A program made the position numbers and the translations under genes. DNA of 64,000 nt. Origin: Mycobacterium stomatepiae. GTDB lineage: Bacteria > Actinomycetota > Actinomycetes > Mycobacteriales > Mycobacteriaceae. The DNA lies in the NCBI RefSeq assembly GCF_010731715.1, contig NZ_AP022587.1, positions 6,138,001 through 6,202,000 on the forward strand, in the 5' to 3' direction. Below are positions 45,023 through 55,389 of the stretch, one piece after another (within the stretch, counting starts at the first letter, position 1; every line of letters starts with the position of its first letter). The notes beneath the pieces were generated by a model, which was given only the letters and a program-made list of their open reading frames with translations, ran no database searches and was not told the DNA's origin.

Positions 45023-45637
45023 TTACAGCGGAATCCAGACTCCGAAGAACCAGAAGCCCCAGGCGTTGAAACCGGGATCCCACACGGGAGTTTCCTGGTA
45101 GCCCCAGTAGTTGATCGGGCCATAGTTCCACGGGCCCCCTGGCGGCGGGAGGGGTCGATCCCACGCCGGCCGAGGCGGTTCACCCGGACCCCAAGGGGCA
45201 GGTCCGTTGCCCCATGGCGCGTTGTTGAAGTATCCGCGGTGCGGATCCCCGTGCCACGGCCCGCCAGGGCCACCCGGCCCACCCGGTCCGCCAGGTCCAC
45301 CCGGCCCACCCGGTCCGCCAGGTCCACCCGGACCATTGAAACCGGGGCCGCCGGGATGTCCGGGCCCACCAGGGCCATCGGGTCCGGGGCCGCCGGGACC
45401 ACCTTGAGGTCCACCGGGGCCACCTGGGCCGTGTTCTCCGGGACCACCCGGGCCGCCCGGTCCACCGGGGCCGCCGGGATCATTTGGGCCGGCCGGAGCG
45501 CCGTGGCCTCCCGGGCCAGGAGCGCCGTGGCCTCCTGGAGCCGCAGGTGGTGTACCTGGAGCGGCATTCGCCAATCCCACGCCCACGCCCAGCGCTGCTG
45601 CACTAAAGGCGCCGGTAAGCGTGGCCGCCGCAATCAT
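45023..45637 (-). CDS. exported Gly/Pro-rich protein (GPG repeats) with an aromatic C-terminus
   Basis: 204 aa from ATG 45637. A signal peptide (MIAAATLTGAFSAAALGVGVGLANAAP) is followed by ~100 residues almost entirely of GGP/GP repeats, with His and Asp interruptions. It ends in a Trp/Tyr/Phe-rich domain (WNYGPINYWGYQETPVWDPGFNAWGFWFF). The codon bias is so skewed that a second minus frame and a long plus-strand frame are also open; the signal peptide selects this one. It is likely a cell-surface or cell-wall structural protein. Its partner at 43212 has a similar tail. Confidence 0.75.
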   Translation of the reverse strand: MIAAATLTGAFSAAALGVGVGLANAAPGTPPAAPGGHGAPGPGGHGAPAGPNDPGGPGGPGGPGGPGEHGPGGPGGPQGGPGGPGPDGPGGPGHPGGPGFNGPGGPGGPGGPGGPGGPGGPGGPGGPWHGDPHRGYFNNAPWGNGPAPWGPGEPPRPAWDRPLPPPGGPWNYGPINYWGYQETPVWDPGFNAWGFWFFGVWIPL

Positions 45638-45934
45638 TTGCTTGAGTTTTATACTTTCCCCACGTATTTATCTAGTGGATAAATCGAACGTTGACCCCCA
45701 ACTCGCTCAAGGCTAGAAAGGCTCGCTATGAGTCGGCTGTGTCTTACGCCTGCGAGGGCTTTGGCGGATGTACGGTAGCCGCGGATCGACGGGCGGGCCG
45801 GCGGGCCGACGTCCTGCCGAGAAAGTCAATAGTGCTGAGCGCGTGGAGTTTCGACTAAATAACAACCGCATATCTCGCGGCCGGGAAGACGAACTGTAAC
45901 ATCTACTGTTGCTCACCTCACAGGAGGAATAGGG
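45638..45934. other. divergent intergenic region
   Basis: About 300 bases between the Gly/Pro-rich protein and the thioesterase region. It contains AT-rich stretches and, near its right end, CAGGAGGAATAGGG, a strong ribosome-binding site. No further gene seen. Confidence 0.5.
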
Positions 45935-45970
45935 ATGAAAGCTCAGTTCGCGCGGAGATTCATGTGGTGA
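45935..45970 (+). CDS. 11-codon leader ORF overlapping the thioesterase start
   Basis: ATG 45935 follows the strong AGGAGG-AATAGGG site, and the frame ends at TGA 45968-45970, overlapping the GTG pair (45964/45967) of the thioesterase. The thioesterase itself lacks a separate ribosome-binding site, so translation is probably coupled. Alternatively the two frames were one gene broken by a small indel. Too short to judge by composition. Confidence 0.35.
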   Translation: MKAQFARRFMW

Positions 45971-46809
45971 CCCGGCCGAATGCCCTGCCGGATGACGTCG
46001 ATTCAACGACGCCGCCGTACTTCATGCGCGACGAAAGTCGCTACGTGCCAACGGCAATGGCACGCGGCGGGTGGGGCCCGTCCATGAGTGGGCACGTGGT
46101 CGGTGGCATCCTGGCCGCGGCTCTCGAGGGTATGGTCGACGACCTCGAGTTCCAACCCGCACGGCTAACGGTCGACCTGCCCGCACCGGCCGCACTCGAG
46201 CCGTTCGACCTGCACACCAAGGTGCACCACGAACGCAGACGATTGCGGCTGGTCGAGGCGTTTCTCATCCAGCGGGGCGAACCGGTCGCACGCGCCAACG
46301 CGCTGTTCTTGCGGCGCGGCTCGCAGCCGGACGGCAAAGTGTGGTCGCAACCTTTACAGATGCCGCGGTTGCCCACCGAACTCGACGGAGGCGCGCCGAC
46401 GCTGTTCCTGCGAACCTACGGTTGGGGCGGCGAGCTTCAAAACCCCGATCCCGAATGGGACACGACCGGACCGAAGTACACCTGGCTACACGAAACACGT
46501 CCGCTGATCGATGACGAGCCCCTCACGCCGTTCACCCGCGTGGCACTGTGCGCCGATGTCACCGCCGCCACCGCCAACTGGGGCACGAAGGCGCTCGAGT
46601 TCATCAACGTCGACTACACGCTGACCCTGAGCCGACTTCCCGAGGGGCCGCACATCGGGCTGGCCGCGTTGACTCATTACAGCGACGATGGAGTGGCCAA
46701 CGGTTCGGCGGTGCTCGTGGACCACCTCGGACCGGTCGGCAGCGCGGTGTCGGCGTCGATCGCGCACTCCGGGTTTCTACCACCCTCGGACTTGCCGTCG
46801 GCTGGATGA
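45964..46809 (+). CDS. acyl-CoA thioesterase (double-hotdog, TesB-like)
   Basis: 281 aa from GTG 45964 or 45967. The family pattern is visible: an N-terminal hotdog (YVPTAMARGGWGPSMSGHVVGGILAAALEG, RLTVDLPAPAALEPFDLHTKVHHERRRLRLVEAFL) and a second half with FINVDYTLTLSRLPEGPHIGLAALTHYSDDGVANGSAVLVDHLGPVGSA. It would hydrolyse an acyl-CoA. Its stop overlaps the start of the acyl-CoA ligase gene (ATGA), so the two act as one operon that makes and removes CoA-thioesters. Confidence 0.85.
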   Translation: MVTRPNALPDDVDSTTPPYFMRDESRYVPTAMARGGWGPSMSGHVVGGILAAALEGMVDDLEFQPARLTVDLPAPAALEPFDLHTKVHHERRRLRLVEAFLIQRGEPVARANALFLRRGSQPDGKVWSQPLQMPRLPTELDGGAPTLFLRTYGWGGELQNPDPEWDTTGPKYTWLHETRPLIDDEPLTPFTRVALCADVTAATANWGTKALEFINVDYTLTLSRLPEGPHIGLAALTHYSDDGVANGSAVLVDHLGPVGSAVSASIAHSGFLPPSDLPSAG

Positions 46810-48361
46810 CGACCGGAGCCGACGTCACCTTCTGGACGTTGATCGCCGACGCGGCTCAGCGCCGGCCGAATCGACCGCTTTTCGCCGACGACTATGGCCG
46901 GAGCCAAAGCGCACGTCAGCTTCACGATGCCGCATGCGCGACGGCCGCCGCGTTGGCCGAACGTGGGATCCGTGCCGGAGCGATGGTGTCCTGGCAGCTG
47001 CCAACCACGCTCGAGACGGTGGTGGTCATGGCGGCCCTGGCGCGACTCGGCGCGGTGCAAAATCCGATCGTTCCGATATTGCGCGAGCGTGAGGTCGGCT
47101 TCATCACCGGGCAGCTGTCGACCGAATTCTTGGTGGTTCCTGAAGTTTGGCGCGGATTCGATCACGGCGCGCTTGCTCGGTCGTTGGCATCGGCGCAGGG
47201 CTTCGAGGTCATCACCCTCGACCTGGCGACACCTCCGCTGGCCGATGAGCTACGGCTGCCGCGTGCCGGCCTCGAGACGCTCACGGCGTCACCCGATGGC
47301 GACAACCAGTGGATCTACTACTCGTCGGGAACCACCGCGGCGCCCAAGGGGATTCGTCACACCGACAGCACGGTGATCGCCGGCTCGCGTGGGATGGTGG
47401 CCGCGATGGGCATCACCGCCGACGATGTGGATCCGATTGCCTTTCCGATCTCCCATATCGGCGGGGCCGCTATGGTGGCCGCCGCTCTGATGACCGGCAT
47501 GCGCCTGGCGCTCTTCGAGGTATTCGATCCGGTCGCGACACCGCTGGCGATCGCGGCGCACAATCCGACCTTCTTGGGCACGGCCACACCGTTTTTCGTG
47601 GCCTTCCTCGAAGCCCAGCGGGCCCATGGTGATCGGCCTCTCTTCGGCGCGCTGCGGGTTGCATAGCCGGAGGCGCGCCGATCACCGCCGAAGTGGGACG
47701 GCAGGTCCGCGAGACCTTCGGAATGCCCGGCATTGCCAACGCGTGGGGAATGACCGAGTTTCCCGTGGCGACCTCACCGCCGCTCAACGCCGCGCCCGAG
47801 GTGCTCGACTACACCGTCGGCGCACCGGTACCGGGAGTCAGCATCCGCGTGGTCGACAGCCGCGAGAACGAACTGGCCGTCGGCCAGGAAGGGGAGCTGC
47901 GACTCAAGGGACCGCAGTGCTTCCTTGGCTATGCGGACGCCACCCTCGACGCCGACGCGTTCGACGTCGACGGCTGGTTGCGCACCGGCGATCTCGGGCT
48001 GATCGACGCCGACGGCAACGTCCGGGTCACCGGCCGAATCAAGGATGCGATCATCCGCAATGCGGAGAACATCTCCGCCCTCGAAATCGAAAACGTGCTC
48101 GCCACCGATCCCGCCGTCGGCGACGTCGCTGTCATCGGGGTGCCCGACAGCAGCGCGGGGGAGCGGGTCTGCGCCGTCGTGGTACCTGCTTCGGCTGACG
48201 ACGTTTTGTTGGAATCCCTGGTGCAGCATTGCTATTCGCTGGGTCTGAGCCGTTACAAGCATCCCGAGCGCTTGGTCATCGTCGACAGCCTGCCGCGCAA
48301 TCAATTCGGCAAAGTCATCAAGAAGGGTCTGCGCGAGGCGTTCGGTCGAGACCAGCTGTGA
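46806..48361 (+). pseudogene. acyl-CoA synthetase (FadD-type AMP-forming ligase) with a one-base deletion
   Basis: ATG 46806 overlaps the thioesterase stop. The first ~285 codons contain the P-loop YYSSGTTAAPKGIRHTD. The frame then hits TAG at 47664-47666. Read with one extra T near 47659-47660, it continues in the second frame with CIAGGAPITAEVGRQVRETFGMPGIANAWGMTEFP, RTGDLGLIDADGNVRVTGR and the C-terminal QFGKVIKK lysine motif. That is a complete ~518-residue ligase that loads a carboxylic acid onto CoA. The deletion is in a TTT run, so a sequencing error is possible. Confidence 0.85.
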
Positions 48362-48403
48362 GGTCAATCGGAATGCGAAACCACATCTTCCTGTGACATC
48401 GGG

Positions 48404-49024
48404 CTACAGCCCCTTGGGCGCATCGCGGACGGCCTGCACCGCGGCCCCATCGCCGTCGAACTCGACGCGGGCCGCTCGCCCGACCGAGAACAGCAGCAGC
48501 TCTTCGGGCGCACCGGTCACGGTGACGGCCGGGCCGCTGCCCGCGATCAGCACCGTCTTGCCCTCCGGGAGACGCAATGCGACCCGGCCGGGAACTTTCG
48601 ATAGCGTCATCCGGGCCATCAGCGGAAGCGTGCGACGCAGGCTCTTGGCCAGGGCCGGCTCCAGGACGCGCGGCGTCCAGCCCGGCTGCGCACGACGCAC
48701 GTCCTCGTGGTGAATGAACATCTCGCCGATATTGGCCACCGGGTCGAGCAGCTTCAGCGGCGAGTAAACCGGCGGCCCGGACGCGACCTTGGCCAGCAGC
48801 GCATCCCAATCGGTCCGCTCCGCCACGTCGTTTTGCACCTTGGCAGTGTGGCCGGCGAAGAACGGGATGAGGATTTCGGGCGAGGCGTCGGGACGATATT
48901 CGCGAATCACAAGGTGAGCGGCCAAATCTCGGGTTGTCCAGCCGTCGCACAAGGTCGGCGCGTCCGGCCCGACGCTGCGCATGGTGTCGACGAGGGCGGC
49001 ACGCTCGCGTTGCGCAACAGACAC
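48404..49024 (-). CDS. TIGR03085-family putative metal-binding protein
   Basis: About 206 aa from GTG 49024, preceded by AAGGGAA. The N-terminal half belongs to the maleylpyruvate isomerase/DinB-like fold (ERAALVDTMRSVGPDAPTLCDGWTTRDLAAHLVIRE, with metal-ligand His residues further on in MFIHHEDVRRAQPGW). The family is common in actinobacteria and uncharacterised; thiol-dependent isomerase activity has been suggested for relatives. It is divergent from htpG, with about 70 bases between start codons. Confidence 0.85.
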   Translation of the reverse strand: MSVAQRERAALVDTMRSVGPDAPTLCDGWTTRDLAAHLVIREYRPDASPEILIPFFAGHTAKVQNDVAERTDWDALLAKVASGPPVYSPLKLLDPVANIGEMFIHHEDVRRAQPGWTPRVLEPALAKSLRRTLPLMARMTLSKVPGRVALRLPEGKTVLIAGSGPAVTVTGAPEELLLFSVGRAARVEFDGDGAAVQAVRDAPKGL

Positions 49025-49095
49025 CTGAATTCCCTTCACCGGGTGGGCTGACCCCTTCAGCGTAGAGCCCGACCACAACGGTAGATTTGGATCCC

Positions 49096-51033
<1,938 letters not shown>

Positions 51034-51104
51034 GCAGGCAAAACGCGCCCGCCGGTCGAAGTTCCAACCGATTGAAACTTGGCTGAAGGGGATAATCACC
51101 TCGC

Positions 51105-51317
51105 ATGGCCACGTTTCGAGCTATCGACCCGCATGGCGAGATAGTCGCGGCGAAGAATTTGGACAGCGCAGAGGCTGCCCACGCATGGTTTATGGACACC
51201 GTCGCGGGCAGTACTGAGCTGGGTTGGCGTATGGAGGTCGACGACAACGGCTCGTGGGCGTCCTTCGACGACACCGGGGGCTTTACTGCCCCGGCGAGTC
51301 GGCGTCCGCGCAACTAG
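51105..51317 (+). CDS. small conserved hypothetical protein
   Basis: 70 aa with a compact alternating pattern (TFRAIDPHGEIVAAKNLDSAEAAHAWFMDTVAGS, then WRMEVDDNGSWASFDDTGG), which looks like a real folded domain. It has a GGGG-type ribosome-binding site upstream. Its stop overlaps the end of the convergent DUF3556 gene by four bases. It resembles short mycobacterial hypotheticals next to htpG. Function unknown. Confidence 0.7.
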   Translation: MATFRAIDPHGEIVAAKNLDSAEAAHAWFMDTVAGSTELGWRMEVDDNGSWASFDDTGGFTAPASRRPRN

Positions 51318-53080
51318 TCGGCAGTGGACAGCCCTTCGGCCGCATCGCGCGTCAGGTGGACGGGGAACTCGTCGCCGGGCTCGGGCCACGGCTGACGCGC
51401 CAACATATCCTCGACGGTGACGTAGCCTTCCTCGATCACCCCGGCCTTCGCGTCCGCGATCCGATACCACTGCCGTTGGGTGTGGATGGGTTGGCCTTCG
51501 AGAATGACCACCCGGACGTCGCCCTCGTCGAACGAGCAACGCCGCTGCAACGCCTCCAACAGTTGCTCGTTGTGCAGGTGGCCTTCGCCGAAGTTCCAGC
51601 CGACCAGCGGGCCGGCGACGGCTTCGCCCTCGCGCATCCGGTACGCGGCCTCGTCGTCGACGGCGCGGGGCAGCAGCCCGTTGAGCGCGCGACCATGAGT
51701 GTGCATCGACCGAAACGCGCCGGCCTTGTCGATCGTGATCTCGGCGGTCGCCTCGTCGTACAGCCTGGTGAGTTGCTTGGCCGTGAGCGCAGAGCTTTTC
51801 ACGACGTTGGCTTCGATCTTCGCTTCGGCACCCGCGCGGAAGCACCACACACTGGTCGCCCAGTTGCCGGCGTAGTAGCCCATCGCTGGGAGGAATGAAA
51901 ACTGCTGGGGGAAAAGGTTTCCCAGAATCGGCACCACGGCCAGCGCGACGACGAGGATGGCCAGCAAAAGCGGCGACTGAAGGTCCGTCGCGTGAATTGT
52001 GTTGTAGTGCCCGAACAGATAGAACAGCGAGAAGATCAGGAACACATTCCACTCCAACGGAACCCCCATCGGCAGGTTGGAAATGATGTTGAGATGGAAG
52101 ATCACCATGAAGGCGATCAGAAACCACGCCCAGCGATGACCGTCCGCGAAGAAAACCAGAACCAGTGGCACCAGGAATTCGGCCGTGGTGCCACCCACGT
52201 GCGCCATGACTTTGGGCACCCACGACGGACGCAGATCATTGACCGGGTCGCGGTAGAGCCGGTGTTTGACCCAGTTGAACAGTTTGCTGCGCAATAGCGG
52301 GTGATTGCTCGTCATCACCGCTACGACGTACGGAAAATGATGGTTGAGCTTGGACGTCGCCGCGCCCCACCACAGCCCGAGCATGATGATTTTGAAGCCG
52401 GCGATCTGATCGGTGAAACCGAAGAAGAACACGAATAGGGTCAGCCAGTAGTGTTCGCCGCGCGCGGCCAGGAACGCCGTCTTGTCGCGCAGACCCAGCA
52501 GCGCCAGGGCGATGATCGCCGGCGTCAGCAGGGCCGGATCGAGCAGGCCGACATCGCCCGCCGCGGTGACCGGCCCGCCGCGGCCTGGTGACAGCAGCGC
52601 CCAGACGCCGGAGGCCAGCACGATCGCGTAGAGGACCACGTCGATGATCGAGCGACTATCGCCGCGGGTGAAAGGAACCACGTGCGGCCAGGGCGGCAGA
52701 CGAATCGTGTTCGGCCGTAACCAATAGAGAAATCCTCCGATTGGGGGCCAGAACCTTGCCGTGAGCGGCCCGGACCCGCAGCCCAGACCGTGCACTTCGA
52801 ATAGCAGCGTGTAGACCACGACCTTCTGGTACACGATCGGCTGGGTCCACCACTGTTCGATGCGATCCAGGCCGCCCAGGCCGGGGGTGAGCGAGATGAG
52901 CGCTGCGGCCCCGCCGGTGTACGCGGCCATCTTGAGCACATAGAGCAGATAGATCGCATACGGGGTGCCGAAGCCGTGCTCCACCCAGTGCCGCGTCACC
53001 ACCTGCATCCGCGTGGACCGGGGCAGCGAGGACCAGGTGTCGCGATCGACGTCTGGAAGGTCCGGCGTGATGAATCCCAT
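51314..53080 (-). CDS. DUF3556 membrane protein
   Basis: 588 aa from ATG 53080 (MGFITPDLPDVDRDTWSSLPRSTRMQ), a usual beginning for the family; the longer frame to 53311 is rejected. ~8-10 hydrophobic segments cover residues ~40-450. A C-terminal cytosolic region has RLYDEATAEITIDKAGAFRSMHTHGRALNGLLPRAV and GWNFGEGHLHNEQLLEALQRRCSFDEGDVRV. The family is mycobacterial and its function is unknown. It is divergent from the MFS transporter, with a ~300-base gap. Confidence 0.88.
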   Translation of the reverse strand: MGFITPDLPDVDRDTWSSLPRSTRMQVVTRHWVEHGFGTPYAIYLLYVLKMAAYTGGAAALISLTPGLGGLDRIEQWWTQPIVYQKVVVYTLLFEVHGLGCGSGPLTARFWPPIGGFLYWLRPNTIRLPPWPHVVPFTRGDSRSIIDVVLYAIVLASGVWALLSPGRGGPVTAAGDVGLLDPALLTPAIIALALLGLRDKTAFLAARGEHYWLTLFVFFFGFTDQIAGFKIIMLGLWWGAATSKLNHHFPYVVAVMTSNHPLLRSKLFNWVKHRLYRDPVNDLRPSWVPKVMAHVGGTTAEFLVPLVLVFFADGHRWAWFLIAFMVIFHLNIISNLPMGVPLEWNVFLIFSLFYLFGHYNTIHATDLQSPLLLAILVVALAVVPILGNLFPQQFSFLPAMGYYAGNWATSVWCFRAGAEAKIEANVVKSSALTAKQLTRLYDEATAEITIDKAGAFRSMHTHGRALNGLLPRAVDDEAAYRMREGEAVAGPLVGWNFGEGHLHNEQLLEALQRRCSFDEGDVRVVILEGQPIHTQRQWYRIADAKAGVIEEGYVTVEDMLARQPWPEPGDEFPVHLTRDAAEGLSTAD

Positions 53081-53383
53081 GCTGGCCTCGTTCCGCATTG
53101 AACCTAGTAGGCGATTACTCAATGTAGCGCCACCACGCCATCTAATCGTGAGCTTGGCTTCGAATGCGGCGATCAAAACTCGACAGCCGAACGACAACAC
53201 GCATTGCCTTCTGATGACACGCTCATTGTGGGTCTTCGCTAGCGCGTTGTAACGAAATACGCTGTGGTGACACGTTTGCCATCGCACCGTGCTCGAAGCG
53301 CGGACCGCCATAGCGACTTCAGCTCTGCCACTTGCGTGCTACGCGATGGTCGTTCAGTGGATGTTGTTCAGCGAGAGGGCGAA
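53081..53383. other. divergent intergenic region
   Basis: About 300 bases between the DUF3556 start (minus) and the MFS start (plus). Frames extend into it from both genes, but family starts exclude them. It presumably carries two promoters. No clear palindrome or gene seen. Confidence 0.45.
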
Positions 53384-54685
53384 ATGAGTTCAACGACAGA
53401 ACAGGCAGTGCCCGCACGCCATCGGACGCCGCTCAACCGCTCACAAATCGTGGGTTTCTGGGGCGCGTGGACCGGTTGGACGCTCGATGGGATGGATTCC
53501 TTCATCTACGCGCTGGTACTCGCGCCCGCGCTGACCGAGCTGTTGCCGCGATCGGGGATATCCGCAACCTCGGCCAATGTCGGGTTGGTGGGCTCGGTTC
53601 TGTTCGCCCTGTTTCTCGTGGGGTGGGGTCTTTCCTTCATCTGGGGGCCGATCGCCGACCGCTTCGGGCGGACCAAGGTACTGGCGGCGACCATCTTCAC
53701 TTTCGCGATCTTCACCGGGCTTTCGGCCATGGCGGAAAACGTCTGGGAGCTTGCCGTGTTCCGTTTCATCGCGGGTGTCGGGATCGGGGGCGAATGGGCC
53801 CTCGCCGGGACCTATGTGGCCGAGGCCTGGCCAGAGGATCGGCGCAAGATGGGTGCGGGCTATTTGCAGACCGGTTATTACGCGGGCTTCTTCTTGGCCG
53901 CGGCGCTCAATTACACGATCGGAGTTCACTTCGGTTGGCGCGCAATGTTTCTGATCGGCGCGGTACCAGTGGTGGTCGCAATTCTGATCCTGACGCGGGT
54001 GAAGGAGACCGAGAAATGGCAGCGCGTCGAGGCGGCGAGCTCGGTCCAGACGAATCCCCTGCGTGAAATCCTTGGCGTGCGCTACCGGCGTCGCACGTGG
54101 GTGGCGTGCGGGCTACTGACGATTGCGATCGTGGGCTTGTGGGCGGGCACCGTTTACGAACCGACGGCCGTGATTCAGCTCGCCCAGCACGCGGGTCTGG
54201 GCAGGGGTGACGCGACCAGAACGGCTTCGTGGGCGACGGGCTTGTTGTCGATCGGAACCATCCTGGGCTGTCTCGTCCTGCCGGTGATCGCGGAGCGCGT
54301 CGGACGCAGGAAGACGTGCGCGATCTATTTCGAGGGAATGGCGGTCGCGATCACGGGCAGCTTCGGCTGGGCGTTCTATCTGCCCAACGGCCTCGCGCCA
54401 TTTATCGCGTGGCTGTTCGTGCTGGGCTTCTTCGGCGGCAAATTCGCGCTGTTCAGTCTCTGGCTGCCCGAGCAGTTCGAGACGCGGGTGCGCGCAACGG
54501 CGTTCGCATTCTGCACGTCGATCAGCCGGTTCGTCGGTGCCGGCGTGAACTTCTTGCTCGGCGCGGCAGTGCTGCACTCATACACCCTGGGCTTCCCCGT
54601 TGCTCTGACGGCGATCGTGTTCTTAGCCGGACTGTTCATCATTCCGCTGGCGCCCGAGACGCACGGCGAGATGCTGCCCCAGTAG
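53384..54685 (+). CDS. MFS transporter, metabolite:H+ symporter type
   Basis: 433 aa from ATG 53384, with GAGAGGGCGAA upstream. About 12 spans. It carries the MFS loop motif GPIADRFGRTKVL between TM2 and TM3 and the FRFIAGVGIGGEWALAGTYVAEAWPEDRR motif of the TM4-5 loop, as in aromatic-acid and sialic-acid symporters. An ERVGRRKT repeat of the motif opens the second half. It would take up a carboxylate or similar nutrient with protons. The end overlaps the convergent PadR gene by 47 bases. Confidence 0.9.
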   Translation: MSSTTEQAVPARHRTPLNRSQIVGFWGAWTGWTLDGMDSFIYALVLAPALTELLPRSGISATSANVGLVGSVLFALFLVGWGLSFIWGPIADRFGRTKVLAATIFTFAIFTGLSAMAENVWELAVFRFIAGVGIGGEWALAGTYVAEAWPEDRRKMGAGYLQTGYYAGFFLAAALNYTIGVHFGWRAMFLIGAVPVVVAILILTRVKETEKWQRVEAASSVQTNPLREILGVRYRRRTWVACGLLTIAIVGLWAGTVYEPTAVIQLAQHAGLGRGDATRTASWATGLLSIGTILGCLVLPVIAERVGRRKTCAIYFEGMAVAITGSFGWAFYLPNGLAPFIAWLFVLGFFGGKFALFSLWLPEQFETRVRATAFAFCTSISRFVGAGVNFLLGAAVLHSYTLGFPVALTAIVFLAGLFIIPLAPETHGEMLPQ

Positions 54686-55319
54686 GGGATTCGTCGCCGT
54701 CTTGCGCGGGCCAGCCTGAAGTGAACGAATACGGTGGCACCGTAGCGCCGGTCGCCGGCGTGACGCCGGTCCATTCCGCAAGCGCGTCTTCGGCCCAGCG
54801 AGCCCAGCGGATAACCGCCTCGTGTTGTCCCATCAGTAGCTTGCCCGTGATCGCGGCGACGGGCAGGCGATCAGGGAATGGCCCACCCGTGGTGGTGTAC
54901 TCCGTTGATCTGTCCATGATTTCAGCGAGTCGCGCCTCGGCGTCGGCCCGGATTTCGGCCACCGTCGAGCGGAACTGATCGACGTCGCCGGCGTCGGCGA
55001 ACGCCACCTTGATCATCGCTTCGGATTCCATCCGCATCCCGGCGGCGGGTGCATCCAGCCAGTCGCGCAGCGCGTCGCGCCCGGCGTCGGTGATCTCGTA
55101 GACGGTGCTGCGCCGTTTGCCCGTGAAGGTGACCGTCGAGTCGGCTAGGCCCGCGGAGGCCAGCTTCTTCGGCTCCTCGTAGATCATGCTGGCCGCCCGT
55201 GGCCAGAACCAGCTCAGTGCCCGCTCCATCTGTTGTGCGAGTTCATAAGTCGTGAACGGCCGGATAGAGAGCAGCCCGAGGATCGCGAAGGATGTCGGGC
55301 TCAGCTGCTTGCGAGACAT
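54639..55319 (-). CDS. PadR-family transcriptional regulator
   Basis: 226 aa. The PadR winged helix is at residues ~8-85 (SFAILGLLSIRPFTTYELAQQMERALSWFWPRAASMIYEEPKKLASAGL, then a wing with GKRRSTVYEITDAGRDALRDWL). The C-terminal helical part mediates dimerisation, ending in a polar Ser/Arg/Ala tail. It is divergent from the nitronate monooxygenase gene with 70 bases between starts and an inverted repeat in the gap, so it probably represses that gene and itself. Confidence 0.9.
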   Translation of the reverse strand: MSRKQLSPTSFAILGLLSIRPFTTYELAQQMERALSWFWPRAASMIYEEPKKLASAGLADSTVTFTGKRRSTVYEITDAGRDALRDWLDAPAAGMRMESEAMIKVAFADAGDVDQFRSTVAEIRADAEARLAEIMDRSTEYTTTGGPFPDRLPVAAITGKLLMGQHEAVIRWARWAEDALAEWTGVTPATGATVPPYSFTSGWPAQDGDESPTGAASRRASRAPAE

Positions 55320-55353
55320 GGGTTGAGAATACTCCAGATCGGACTAATATGGA

Positions 55354-55376
55354 AAATGCTCCGATATGCAGCATTT
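55354..55376. promoter_or_regulatory. candidate PadR operator in the divergent promoter
   Basis: AAATGCT (55354-55360) and AGCATTT (55370-55376) form a 7-bp inverted repeat with a 9-base spacer, 14-36 bases upstream of the nitronate monooxygenase ATG and next to its GAGGAGG site. PadR proteins often bind such ATGC-containing inverted repeats. Confidence 0.5.
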
Positions 55377-55389
55377 CTGAGGAGGCGGC

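Noticed and set aside
44792..45682. 296-codon plus-strand frame opposite the Gly/Pro-rich protein
   Set aside because: It is the reverse of GPG codons; no signal peptide or family.
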